Shown here piece by piece: positions 25,881-34,310 of a DNA stretch of 55,729 nt. The stretch is from Clostridia bacterium (GTDB taxonomy: Bacteria > Bacillota > Clostridia > Oscillospirales > Acutalibacteraceae): assembly GCA_017431035.1 (NCBI GenBank), contig JAFRLW010000020.1:1-55729 (forward strand), written 5' to 3'. Within the stretch, counting starts at the first letter, position 1; every line of letters begins with the position of its first letter. The translations under genes and the position numbers were made by a program. The notes under the pieces were generated by a model. That model worked only from the letters and a program-made list of their open reading frames with translations, did not search any database and was not told the DNA's origin.

Positions 25881-27447
25881 TGTAAACACCGTAGTAGTAA
25901 ATCTTGCAGGCAGAATAGACTCAAACAATGCGAACGATGTTGAAAAAGATATACTCTTAAAACTCGAACAAAAGGATAATTATGCGGTCATACTGAACGC
26001 TAAAAATCTTGAGTATATTTCAAGCGCAGGACTTCGTGTTATTCTTCGTGTAAAAAAATCCCACCCCGACCTTAAAATAACCGAGGTTAGTACCGAGGTT
26101 TACGATATTCTTGAAATGACCGGTTTCACCGAGATGATGACCGTTGAAAAGGCGTACCGTGTGGTATCGGTAGAGGGTTGTGAAGAGATAGGTCGCGGCG
26201 CAAACGGAACTATATACCGTATTGACCAGGATAACGTTGTTAAAGTGTATAACAATGCCGACGCTCTTGCCGATATTCAGCACGAGCGAGAGGTTGCCCG
26301 CCTTGCGCTTATACTCGGTATTCCCACCGCTATTTCTTATGATGTGGTGAAAGTAGGGGAGAGTTACGGTTCGGTATTCGAACTGCTTAACGCAAGATCT
26401 TTTTCAAAAATACTCTCTACCGAGCCTGAGCGTTTCGACTGGTGCGTTAAAGAATACGTAAATATGCTTAAAAAAATACATAGCACCATAGTTCCCGACG
26501 GCAAACTCCCTGATATGAGGGAAACTGTGCTTGAATGGGCAAACTTTATGCAAGACTATTTGCCCGAGGATAAGGCAAAAAAACTCCTTGCTTTAGTAAA
26601 CGAGGTGCCCTACGATAATCATATGATACATGGCGATTATCATACAAAAAACCTTGAACTTCAAAACGGAGAGGTTTTACTTATTGATATGGATACCTTG
26701 GCTATAGGTCACCCGATTTTTGAACTTGCCTCTATGTATAACTCGTTTATCGGCTTTTCGGAGACCAACCACGAGATAATAAAGAAGTTTCAGGGCTTTG
26801 ATTTTGAAACAGGCAAAGCGTTTTGGAGAGCATCTCTTTCAATGTATCTCGGTACTGATGATGAGAAAAAGATAGAAGAGGTAGAAAATAAAGCGAGAAT
26901 AATCGGCTATATTCGTTTGATACGCCGTTCTATCCGCCGCAAAGGGCTTGAAACGGCTGAGAGTAGAAAAGAAATAGAATACTGGAAGAGTGAACTGTTA
27001 GAACTTTTGGACAGCACAGATACGCTGCTCTTTTCCACAAACGAACTGCAGGTTGAGGCGGTAAAAGAAAATCTCCCGACGGTGCTTTCCTTTATTGAAG
27101 AGCATTTAGAAGAAAACGGCTGTTATCCTAAAGACCGGATGCAAATAGCTATTGCCGCAGAGGAGATTTTTGTAAATATCGCTAATTATGCTTATGCCCC
27201 GAAGAGCGGAAAAGCAACGGTCAGAGTCGAGGTTTCAAAAGACCCTATAAGAGTAATTATAACCTTTATGGATAACGGAAAACCCTTTGACCCGACCAAA
27301 AAAAGCGACCCCGATATAACACTCTCCGCCGATGAGCGTGATATAGGGGGACTTGGCATATTTATGACCAAAAAAATGATGGATAACGTTGTTTACGAAT
27401 ATAAAGACGGCAAAAACATTTTAACTATCGAAAAAATCCTGAAGTAA
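25870..27447 (+). CDS. STAS - APH-like kinase - HATPase three-domain fusion
   Basis: A 525-residue fusion. Residues 1-95 form a STAS anti-anti-sigma domain with the phosphorylatable serine in YISSAGLRV (S51/S52). Residues about 103-350 are an aminoglycoside/choline-phosphotransferase-like kinase: GRGANGTIYR, K125 (VVKVY), HGDYHTKN (254-261, with D256 and N261) and LIDMD (D273). Residues about 395-525 form an RsbW/SpoIIAB-like HATPase with N-box EEIFVNIANYAY, DNGKPFDP (D468) and DIGGLGIFM. Antagonist, kinase-like and anti-sigma-like parts are thus on one chain. I infer that the HATPase phosphorylates STAS serines and the SpoIIE protein reverses this; the APH-like substrate is unknown. Confidence 0.88.
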   Translation: MANDVNTVVVNLAGRIDSNNANDVEKDILLKLEQKDNYAVILNAKNLEYISSAGLRVILRVKKSHPDLKITEVSTEVYDILEMTGFTEMMTVEKAYRVVSVEGCEEIGRGANGTIYRIDQDNVVKVYNNADALADIQHEREVARLALILGIPTAISYDVVKVGESYGSVFELLNARSFSKILSTEPERFDWCVKEYVNMLKKIHSTIVPDGKLPDMRETVLEWANFMQDYLPEDKAKKLLALVNEVPYDNHMIHGDYHTKNLELQNGEVLLIDMDTLAIGHPIFELASMYNSFIGFSETNHEIIKKFQGFDFETGKAFWRASLSMYLGTDDEKKIEEVENKARIIGYIRLIRRSIRRKGLETAESRKEIEYWKSELLELLDSTDTLLFSTNELQVEAVKENLPTVLSFIEEHLEENGCYPKDRMQIAIAAEEIFVNIANYAYAPKSGKATVRVEVSKDPIRVIITFMDNGKPFDPTKKSDPDITLSADERDIGGLGIFMTKKMMDNVVYEYKDGKNILTIEKILK

Positions 27448-27459
27448 AGGGTATAGACA

Positions 27460-29223
27460 ATGATAAAAAAGGTTTTCAGACAAATGCTTGTTACACAAAT
27501 CCTTTCCGCTATGACGGTTATGATTTGTATGCTTGTAGACAGTATTATCATAGGACGTTTTTTAGGTGTAAACGCAATGGCGGCATACGGTCTTTCAAAC
27601 CCCGTGCTTCTCGTTTTTGCCGCAATAGGCAGTATGCTTTCAGCCGGTATTCAGGTTGTTTGCGGAAAATCATTGGGTTGCGGAGACAGAGAGGGAACAA
27701 ACCGTTGTTTTTCAGCGGCGGTGCTATTAGTCACGGCAATATCCGTAATCGGACTAGTGCTTGTTTTCATGCTTTCTTCACCCCTTTGCGTATTGCTTGG
27801 CGCCGGAAAACCGGGACCTGATAATGAGGTTTTCAGCCTTACAAAAGATTACCTTAGAGGATTTATAATCGGTGCGCCGGCTTTTCTGTGTTCAATGATT
27901 ATGGTGCCTTTTATGCAAATGTCGGGCAACCGCACAAGACTTGTTGTAGCCGTAGCGGCTATGACAGTATTTGATATAGTTTTTGACCTTTTAAACGTAA
28001 AGGTCTTTCATGGCGGCACCTTCGGTATGGGACTTGCCTCAAGCCTTAGTTACTATATTGCCTTTTTTATCGGCGGCGCATATTTTGTAAAGAAAAAATG
28101 TATGTTCCGCTTTAGCATTAAGGGAGTAAAAAAAGCCGTTTTCGGCTCAATTTTGAGAAACGGAATACCCACACTTGTAAATCAGATAAGTCTTGTATTC
28201 CTTGTTTTCTTATTTAACAAACTGTTACTGCTTATTCGTGACGGAGGAAACACGGCGGTAGCGTCCTATTCGGTTATTTCCACTATAGGAAATATATGCT
28301 ATTGCTTTGGCGCCGGCATAGGCTCGGTTGCTTTAACACTTGCCGCCCTGTTCCATAGCGATGAGGACAGAAAAAATCTTCAAACTGTTGTGAAAACAAT
28401 GAGTCACTATGCTATTTTGCTATCGTCTGTTGTGACCGTCACGGTTTTTGTTTTGGCTCCGTTTTTAGTAGACCTTTTTCTAAAAGGCAACGTAGAGGCA
28501 AGGTCAATGGCGGTGCTTGGAGTAAGGCTTTTTGTTCTTTCTTTGATACCGTGTTCCTTTAACACTTCTCTTAAAAACTATTATCAAGGGACAAACAGAG
28601 TGGGGTTCTCCGAGATTATTTCGGCGCTTCAAAGTTTTGTCTTTACGGCAATAGGCGCTCTTGTTTTAAGCCCCATACTCGGCACAACGGGCATTTGGCT
28701 TTCGTGGGTGTTCGGCGAGAGCATAACTCTTTTGTTTATTTCAATTATTGTTTGGAAAAAGAACAAAAAAATATCTCTTTCGGCAAATGCCTATGCTCTT
28801 ATACCAAACGATTTCGGCGCCAAGGCGGAAGACTGCCTCGATTTGACCGTGCGCTCGGTAGAAGAAGCGGTTGCGGCGGCGGAAAAAGCCGAAGAGTTTT
28901 GTAAAAATCATAACGAAACCGAGCGAAACAGCAAGTTTATCTCGCTTTGTATTGAAGAAATGGCAAATAATATAGTTGATCACGGCTTCAAAAAAGATAA
29001 AAGAACCGACCACGTTATCGAAATACGTCTTATATTCAAGGAAGATAAGCGCCTTATACGTATCAGAGATAACTGCGTAAACTTTGACCCTGTGGCTTAT
29101 ATGGATCTTCATAAAAACGATGATCCTACAGTTCATATCGGTATTCGTCTTGTGATGAAAATGGTTAAAGAGGCAAACTATGTTTGTTCGCTGGGACTTA
29201 ATAACCTTACACTTGTTATGTAA
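27460..29223 (+). CDS. MATE transporter fused to a C-terminal HATPase domain
   Basis: Residues 1 to about 435 form a complete 12-helix MATE-type antiporter (N-terminal MICMLVDSIIIGRFLGVNAMAAYGLS). After a linker (about 440-490), residues about 490-587 form an anti-sigma-kinase-like HATPase: N-box CIEEMANNIVDHGF (E499/E500, N504), the metal/ADP motif RIRDNCVNFDP (D537) and HIGIRLVMKM. The usual Gly-rich lid is short. An RsbW-like domain attached to a multidrug or lipid-type transporter is unusual; transport may be gated by a STAS partner from the same operon. It follows the three-domain fusion by 12 bases. Confidence 0.88.
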   Translation: MIKKVFRQMLVTQILSAMTVMICMLVDSIIIGRFLGVNAMAAYGLSNPVLLVFAAIGSMLSAGIQVVCGKSLGCGDREGTNRCFSAAVLLVTAISVIGLVLVFMLSSPLCVLLGAGKPGPDNEVFSLTKDYLRGFIIGAPAFLCSMIMVPFMQMSGNRTRLVVAVAAMTVFDIVFDLLNVKVFHGGTFGMGLASSLSYYIAFFIGGAYFVKKKCMFRFSIKGVKKAVFGSILRNGIPTLVNQISLVFLVFLFNKLLLLIRDGGNTAVASYSVISTIGNICYCFGAGIGSVALTLAALFHSDEDRKNLQTVVKTMSHYAILLSSVVTVTVFVLAPFLVDLFLKGNVEARSMAVLGVRLFVLSLIPCSFNTSLKNYYQGTNRVGFSEIISALQSFVFTAIGALVLSPILGTTGIWLSWVFGESITLLFISIIVWKKNKKISLSANAYALIPNDFGAKAEDCLDLTVRSVEEAVAAAEKAEEFCKNHNETERNSKFISLCIEEMANNIVDHGFKKDKRTDHVIEIRLIFKEDKRLIRIRDNCVNFDPVAYMDLHKNDDPTVHIGIRLVMKMVKEANYVCSLGLNNLTLVM

Positions 29224-29243
29224 TTTTTCAAAGGACTGTTGTT

Positions 29244-30110
29244 ATGACCTATCCTAAAAAAATTGATCTTCATATGCATACGGTTATCTCTGACGGAACA
29301 GATACGCCAAGTGAGATAATAGAAAAGGTAAAGGAAAAAGGAATAGAACTTTTTTCGGTCACCGATCACGATGCGGTAAAAAGCAGCGCACTTGTAAAAC
29401 AGTTGCTGAAAAAAGGCGACCCCGCTTTTGTACCCGGTGTTGAGTTTTCCTGCAAAGACAGTGAGGGAAGGTATCATATCTTAGGCTATAATTACGATAT
29501 AGATGCAAAACCTATAACCCAACTTGTCAATACGGGACATAACTACCGTATTGAAAAACTAAGGAAAAGGCTTGATTTTTTAGAGAGTGAGTTTTCATTT
29601 ACTTTTGGAAAACAGGATATAGACGCCCTTTTTTCGCTTGATAATCCCGGCAAACCGCATATAGGTAACATTATGGTAAAATACGGATATGCAAAGACAA
29701 AAGAGGACGCCATCAATAATTATATAAACCGTTTTCACTCAAAAAACGAATACGTAAAACCGGACGACGCCATAAAATCTATTCTTCTGTCAAACGGCAT
29801 ACCCGTTCTCGCCCACCCGGTCTACGGCAGGGGAGATGAACTCATTTTGGGAGAGGATTTGGTTTATAGAATTAAAAAACTCATTTCCTTTGGACTTATG
29901 GGCGTTGAGGCGTTTTATTCGGGATTTACCTCAAAACTTCAAAACGAGGTTTTATCACTCGCAGAGGAATACAATCTTCTTGTTACGGCAGGCAGTGACT
30001 ATCACGGCAAAAATAAAATGGTAACCTTAGGCGATACAAATCTTAATAGTGAAGAAAACTATCCTCAAAGCCTAAAAAGGTTTATCGATATGGTTTATAA
30101 TAAAAAATAA
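29244..30110 (+). CDS. PHP domain phosphoesterase
   Basis: A 288-residue PHP protein with metal-ligand motifs IDLHMHTVISDGTDTP (7-22), SVTDHDAV, GVEFSC, AHPVYG and AGSDYHG. This layout matches the YciV/TrpH-like PHP group that hydrolyses nucleoside 3',5'-bisphosphates or related phosphates. It lies in the signalling operon between the MATE-HATPase and STAS genes, so its product may belong to the same pathway; a second PHP gene sits with HATPase genes in the hydrogenase operon. Confidence 0.85.
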   Translation: MTYPKKIDLHMHTVISDGTDTPSEIIEKVKEKGIELFSVTDHDAVKSSALVKQLLKKGDPAFVPGVEFSCKDSEGRYHILGYNYDIDAKPITQLVNTGHNYRIEKLRKRLDFLESEFSFTFGKQDIDALFSLDNPGKPHIGNIMVKYGYAKTKEDAINNYINRFHSKNEYVKPDDAIKSILLSNGIPVLAHPVYGRGDELILGEDLVYRIKKLISFGLMGVEAFYSGFTSKLQNEVLSLAEEYNLLVTAGSDYHGKNKMVTLGDTNLNSEENYPQSLKRFIDMVYNKK

Positions 30111-30136
30111 TATTTCATATATACGGAGGAAAAACT

Positions 30137-30436
30137 ATGCTTAACATTACTAAAACAGGCGAAAACGAAAACCTTATTATTACTCTCGAGGGCAGACTCG
30201 ATACCACAACCGCACCCCGATTTGAAAGCGAACTCAGTTCGGCTTTAGAGGGGGTTAAATCCCTTACAATAGATATGGAGAAGTTAGACTACATATCTTC
30301 GGCAGGACTTCGTGTCATCCTCTCCGCCCAAAAACGTATGAATAAAGAGGGCGAAATGAAAATCAAAAACGTCGGCGACACTATTATGGAGATATTTGAG
30401 GTCACCGGTTTCTCGGAGATTTTGACTATAGAATAA
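30137..30436 (+). CDS. STAS anti-anti-sigma-like protein
   Basis: A free-standing 99-residue STAS domain with DYISSAGLRVIL, whose Ser pair is the phosphorylation site, and the usual ending EIFEVTGFSEILTIE. It is very similar in layout to the STAS domain of the fusion at 25870. It is the natural soluble partner for the two HATPase domains and the SpoIIE phosphatase upstream. GGAGG precedes the ATG. Confidence 0.93.
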   Translation: MLNITKTGENENLIITLEGRLDTTTAPRFESELSSALEGVKSLTIDMEKLDYISSAGLRVILSAQKRMNKEGEMKIKNVGDTIMEIFEVTGFSEILTIE

Positions 30437-30452
30437 TTATTTGTGTTATATT

Positions 30453-30481
30453 AAAGGTAGGTCAAAAATCGACCTGCCTTT
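30453..30481 (+). other. Hairpin between the STAS gene and uvrB
   Basis: An 11-bp stem AAAGGTAGGTC (30453-30463) with GACCTGCCTTT (30471-30481), one G-T pair. No T run follows, so it is not a standard terminator; it may mark partial termination or stabilise the upstream mRNA end. Confidence 0.55.
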
Positions 30482-30521
30482 AGAAAATAACAAGTAAACA
30501 TTAGGTAAGGGAAGTGAAATT

Positions 30522-32483
30522 GTGGCGGACAGGTTTATTCTGCATTCAAATTATAAGCCTACGGGCGATCAGCCTGAGGCAATAGATAAATTAGTTAAAG
30601 GTATCGAAAACGGCGATAAAGAGCAGGTGCTGCTCGGAGTTACCGGTTCGGGTAAGACCTTTACTATGGCAAACGTTATCGAGCGTGTAAACCGCCCGAC
30701 GTTAGTTCTTGCCCATAACAAAACACTTGCCGCACAACTTTGCAGTGAGTTTCGAGAGTTTTTCCCCGAAAATGCGGTTGAGTATTTTGTTTCCTATTAT
30801 GACTATTATCAGCCGGAAGCATACATTCCCGGCAGTGACACCTATATAGAAAAAGACTCCGCCATAAATGATGAGATAGACAAACTTCGCCACAGCGCCA
30901 CCTGTGCGCTATCGGAACGCAGGGACGTGATAATCGTCGCCTCGGTATCCTGTATATACTCTCTCGGCGACCCGATAGATTATCGGAATATGGTTATATC
31001 TCTCCGTAACGGTATGGAAAAAAGCCGTGACGAACTAATCAGAAAACTTGTCGATTTGCAGTACGAAAGAAACGATATCAACTTTGTAAGAAACAAGTTC
31101 AGAGTTCGTGGAGATACGGTAGAAATCTATCCGGCTTATGCTTATGAAAACGCAATAAGGGTAGAGTTTTTCGGTGACGAAATCGACCGTATAAGTGAGA
31201 TAAATCCGCTTACCGGTGAAACAAAACAAATCTTAAAGCACACCGCCATTTATCCTGCTTCGCATTATATTGTGCCGGGGGATAAGATGATGGAGGCAAC
31301 AGAGGATCTGTTAAACGAAATGGAAGAGCGTGTCAAGTTTTTTGAAGAAAACGGAAAACTTATCGAGGCTCAGCGTATAAGACAACGCACGGAATATGAT
31401 GTTGAGATGCTAAGAGAAATCGGCACCTGCAAGGGTATAGAAAACTATTCCCGTGTGCTTTCTCGCAGAAAACCCGGCAGTACGCCCTCAACCTTGCTTG
31501 ATTATTTCCCCGATGATTTTTTGCTTTTTGTCGATGAGTCGCACGTGACCTTGCCGCAAGTCAGGGGTATGTACGGTGGAGACAGGGGAAGAAAAGAAAA
31601 TCTTGTTGAGTACGGTTTTCGTCTGCCTTCGGCATTCGATAACCGCCCGCTTAATTTTGATGAGTTTTATTCCCATATAAACCAGGCGGTATTTGTTTCG
31701 GCAACACCCGGCGAGTTTGAAAAAGAACACGCCGCCGAGATTGTAGAGCAGGTTATAAGACCGACCGGACTTTTAGACCCTGAGGTTATAGTAAAACCGT
31801 CCGAAGGACAAATTGACGACCTTGTTTCCGAGATAAATGAGAGAAGCAGCAAGGGCGAACGTGTTCTTGTTACAACGCTTACCAAAAAAATGGCGGAAGA
31901 CCTAACCGAATATCTTGAAAATCTTTCCATAAAAGTTCGCTATATGCACTACGATATAGACACTATGGAGAGAATGGAGATTATAAGGGATTTGCGTCTT
32001 GGCGAGTTTGACGTTCTCGTGGGTATAAATCTTTTAAGAGAGGGACTTGATATACCCGAAGTATCGCTTGTCGCCATACTTGACGCCGATAAAGAGGGCT
32101 TCCTTCGAAGCGAGACTTCGCTTATTCAAACTATCGGTCGAGCCGCAAGAAATGCCGGCGGACAGGTTATTATGTACGCCGACAGCGTGACAAGATCTAT
32201 GGAAAACGCCATTCGTGAAACCGAGCGCCGCCGTGAAATACAAAAACGGTACAACGCCGAACACGGTATAGTGCCTAAAACCATTAAAAAAGATGTTTAC
32301 GATATTATTGAAATAGGCAAAAAAGTGCCTAAAGATAAAAACGGCAAACGTCTCTCCCGTGCTGAAAGGGAGGAACTTATCAGCCAGCTTACAAGAGAGA
32401 TGCAACAAGCGGCAAAAATACTTGAGTTTGAACACGCCGCCGCTTTGCGTGACCGTATAAATAAGTTAAGAAGCGGAAAGTAA
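30522..32483 (+). CDS. uvrB: Excinuclease ABC subunit B
   Basis: The damage-verification helicase of nucleotide excision repair, 653 residues. The P-loop [15 protein letters not shown], the beta-hairpin region [21 protein letters not shown], helicase motifs ([25 protein letters not shown]) and the C-terminal UVR motif ([22 protein letters not shown]) are present. The start is GTG at 30522 with AAGGGAAG upstream. uvrA is not adjacent here. I see no GAAC-N4-GTTC LexA box upstream. Confidence 0.97.
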   Translation: MADRFILHSNYKPTGDQPEAIDKLVKGIENGDKEQVLLGVTGSGKTFTMANVIERVNRPTLVLAHNKTLAAQLCSEFREFFPENAVEYFVSYYDYYQPEAYIPGSDTYIEKDSAINDEIDKLRHSATCALSERRDVIIVASVSCIYSLGDPIDYRNMVISLRNGMEKSRDELIRKLVDLQYERNDINFVRNKFRVRGDTVEIYPAYAYENAIRVEFFGDEIDRISEINPLTGETKQILKHTAIYPASHYIVPGDKMMEATEDLLNEMEERVKFFEENGKLIEAQRIRQRTEYDVEMLREIGTCKGIENYSRVLSRRKPGSTPSTLLDYFPDDFLLFVDESHVTLPQVRGMYGGDRGRKENLVEYGFRLPSAFDNRPLNFDEFYSHINQAVFVSATPGEFEKEHAAEIVEQVIRPTGLLDPEVIVKPSEGQIDDLVSEINERSSKGERVLVTTLTKKMAEDLTEYLENLSIKVRYMHYDIDTMERMEIIRDLRLGEFDVLVGINLLREGLDIPEVSLVAILDADKEGFLRSETSLIQTIGRAARNAGGQVIMYADSVTRSMENAIRETERRREIQKRYNAEHGIVPKTIKKDVYDIIEIGKKVPKDKNGKRLSRAEREELISQLTREMQQAAKILEFEHAAALRDRINKLRSGK

Positions 32484-32486
32484 ATA

Positions 32487-32524
32487 AAAACAGACAGGTG
32501 TCAAAGCCTGTCTGTTTTTTTAAG
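32487..32524 (+). terminator. uvrB terminator
   Basis: A 12-bp stem AAAACAGACAGG (32487-32498) with CCTGTCTGTTTT (32507-32518), followed by T. Confidence 0.9.
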
Positions 32525-32647
32525 TCTTATTTTGGAATATTTTTGTATAAATTGCTCTATATTTGAGTTTAGTAATGATTTTTTTTAAGAACTTTGTTAA
32601 AACTTTGCGACTTGACGTTAAAAATGCCTTTTACATAATTTACTATT

Positions 32648-32675
32648 TTGCAAACTCCTTTTAAGGATGTATAAT
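32648..32675 (+). promoter_or_regulatory. Promoter of the ceramidase-like operon
   Basis: TTGCAA (32648-32653), 16 bases, TATAAT (32670-32675). Another weaker candidate starts with TTGACG near 32613. The 220-base gap 32525-32744 is otherwise AT-rich with no other feature that I see. Confidence 0.6.
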
Positions 32676-32744
32676 TAAGTTGAGAAAAAATCCTTATATA
32701 AAATAACCTTTTATATATTGTTCTCTTAGCGAAAGGAGATTTCC

Positions 32745-34283
32745 ATGAAAAAAATCATTTCTTTAGTTCTTTTGGTACTTATTGTCGCTTCGCTTGTGTC
32801 TTGTGCGGGCAGTACCGCTACCACAGATAACAGTGCGCCCGATAAAATCGGAACGCTTGAAAGCGATAAGTACAAAGGAGAGTTTCGTGTAGGCTATTCT
32901 ATTTCAAGCATTACGCCTGCCGACCCGGCAGTTCCGCTAGCCGGATACGGCAACGAGCCTAATCGTATATGCCGTGGTTATCTTGATGAACTTTATACAA
33001 GAGCCACCGCAATATCCGATAAGGAAAACAATACGGTTATTGTTATGCAAATAGATATTATAAATATGGTGCGTGGAGATATCGCCGATAAGATTTTTGA
33101 GGGCGTGTCTGAGAATTGCAAAGTACCGGTTGATAATATCATATTCAACTGTTCACACACCCACTCCGGACCTGCGCTCAACCAAAATCAAATGCCTATC
33201 ATAAAGGCGTATGAGCCGATATTTATTAACACCATTGTAGCAAATGCGGTAAAAGCTATGAACGACCGTGCCCCCGCTTCTATGGCGTATGGCGATACTC
33301 AGGTTCCCGATCATAACTTTGTTCGTCATTATTATGCTACCGACGGCAACGGAGACGATAGGGTAGTGGGCGATAACCACTGGGACGTTTGGTTTGCCGA
33401 TTTGCCCGATAACAGCGGTAAAAAATATATCGATCACGCTGATAAAATCGACCAGACTTTCCATATTATAAAGTTTGACCGCAAAGACGCAGATGATGTT
33501 ATGTGGATGAGTTTTAGAGCCCACAACACCATCACAGGCGACGCTCAACAGTATCTTATGAGTTCCGACTGGACAGGTAAACTTTGCGAGTATGTTGAGG
33601 AGCAAATGCCCGGCACAAAATGTATGTACCTACAGGGCGACGCAGGCAACGTAAATCCCTCAACAAGAATGAAAGATAGAGAAAAGAGTTACGTTACAGG
33701 CAACAAAGAAACAATAGATGACCTTGTAAACTACTCTTCGACTTTGGCACCCTATGCGGTTGACTTGGCTAAAAACTTAAAGGACGTTCCGACAGGACTT
33801 GTCGGCGGTAAACGTTTCAGCATAATGCTTAAGGTTAACCACGACCGTGACAATTTGAAATCTAAAGCGCTTTTAGTTCAGGATTATTGGAAAAAGACCT
33901 ATGACTCCACCGCAACAAAACGATATGCCTATACTTTGGGACTCGTTTCGCAGTATGAGGCAAGTTCAATTATCTCTAACGCAAAACTCGGCTCCGAGAT
34001 AGAGTTCAAAGCGTCGGCTATGGTTATTTGCGGAATAGGATTTACCTTCTCGCCGGGCGAACTGTTTAACCAACTTGGCGTAGATATAAAGAACAGGTCA
34101 CCCTTTAAGACCACCGTTTCAATCAGTTATTCAGGCCAGACTTACGGTTACATACCCGACTCCGCCACCTATGATTACGGCAGTTATGAGGTTGATACCG
34201 CCCGTCAGGCAAAAGGCTCGGGCGAACAGCTTGTAGATAAGTTTATCGATGTGCTCGGTGAACTTAAAAATACAGTAAAGTAA
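32745..34283 (+). CDS. Neutral ceramidase-like lipoprotein
   Basis: A 512-residue lipoprotein: signal peptide with lipobox SLVSC (Cys 20), so anchored outside the membrane. The mature part matches the N-terminal domain of neutral/alkaline non-lysosomal ceramidases: VGYSISSITPADPAVPLAGY, NIIFNCSHTHSGP (zinc site), WMSFRAHNTI, MYLQGDAGNVNPS and the late PGELF. The eukaryotic-type C-terminal domain is missing, as is common in bacterial homologues. The substrate may be a ceramide or another acylated amine; this is not decidable here. It is followed after 27 bases by the 1650-residue surface protein gene and is likely cotranscribed with it. Confidence 0.82.
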   Translation: MKKIISLVLLVLIVASLVSCAGSTATTDNSAPDKIGTLESDKYKGEFRVGYSISSITPADPAVPLAGYGNEPNRICRGYLDELYTRATAISDKENNTVIVMQIDIINMVRGDIADKIFEGVSENCKVPVDNIIFNCSHTHSGPALNQNQMPIIKAYEPIFINTIVANAVKAMNDRAPASMAYGDTQVPDHNFVRHYYATDGNGDDRVVGDNHWDVWFADLPDNSGKKYIDHADKIDQTFHIIKFDRKDADDVMWMSFRAHNTITGDAQQYLMSSDWTGKLCEYVEEQMPGTKCMYLQGDAGNVNPSTRMKDREKSYVTGNKETIDDLVNYSSTLAPYAVDLAKNLKDVPTGLVGGKRFSIMLKVNHDRDNLKSKALLVQDYWKKTYDSTATKRYAYTLGLVSQYEASSIISNAKLGSEIEFKASAMVICGIGFTFSPGELFNQLGVDIKNRSPFKTTVSISYSGQTYGYIPDSATYDYGSYEVDTARQAKGSGEQLVDKFIDVLGELKNTVK

Positions 34284-34310
34284 AACAGTACAAAGAAAGG
34301 TGAATGGTTT

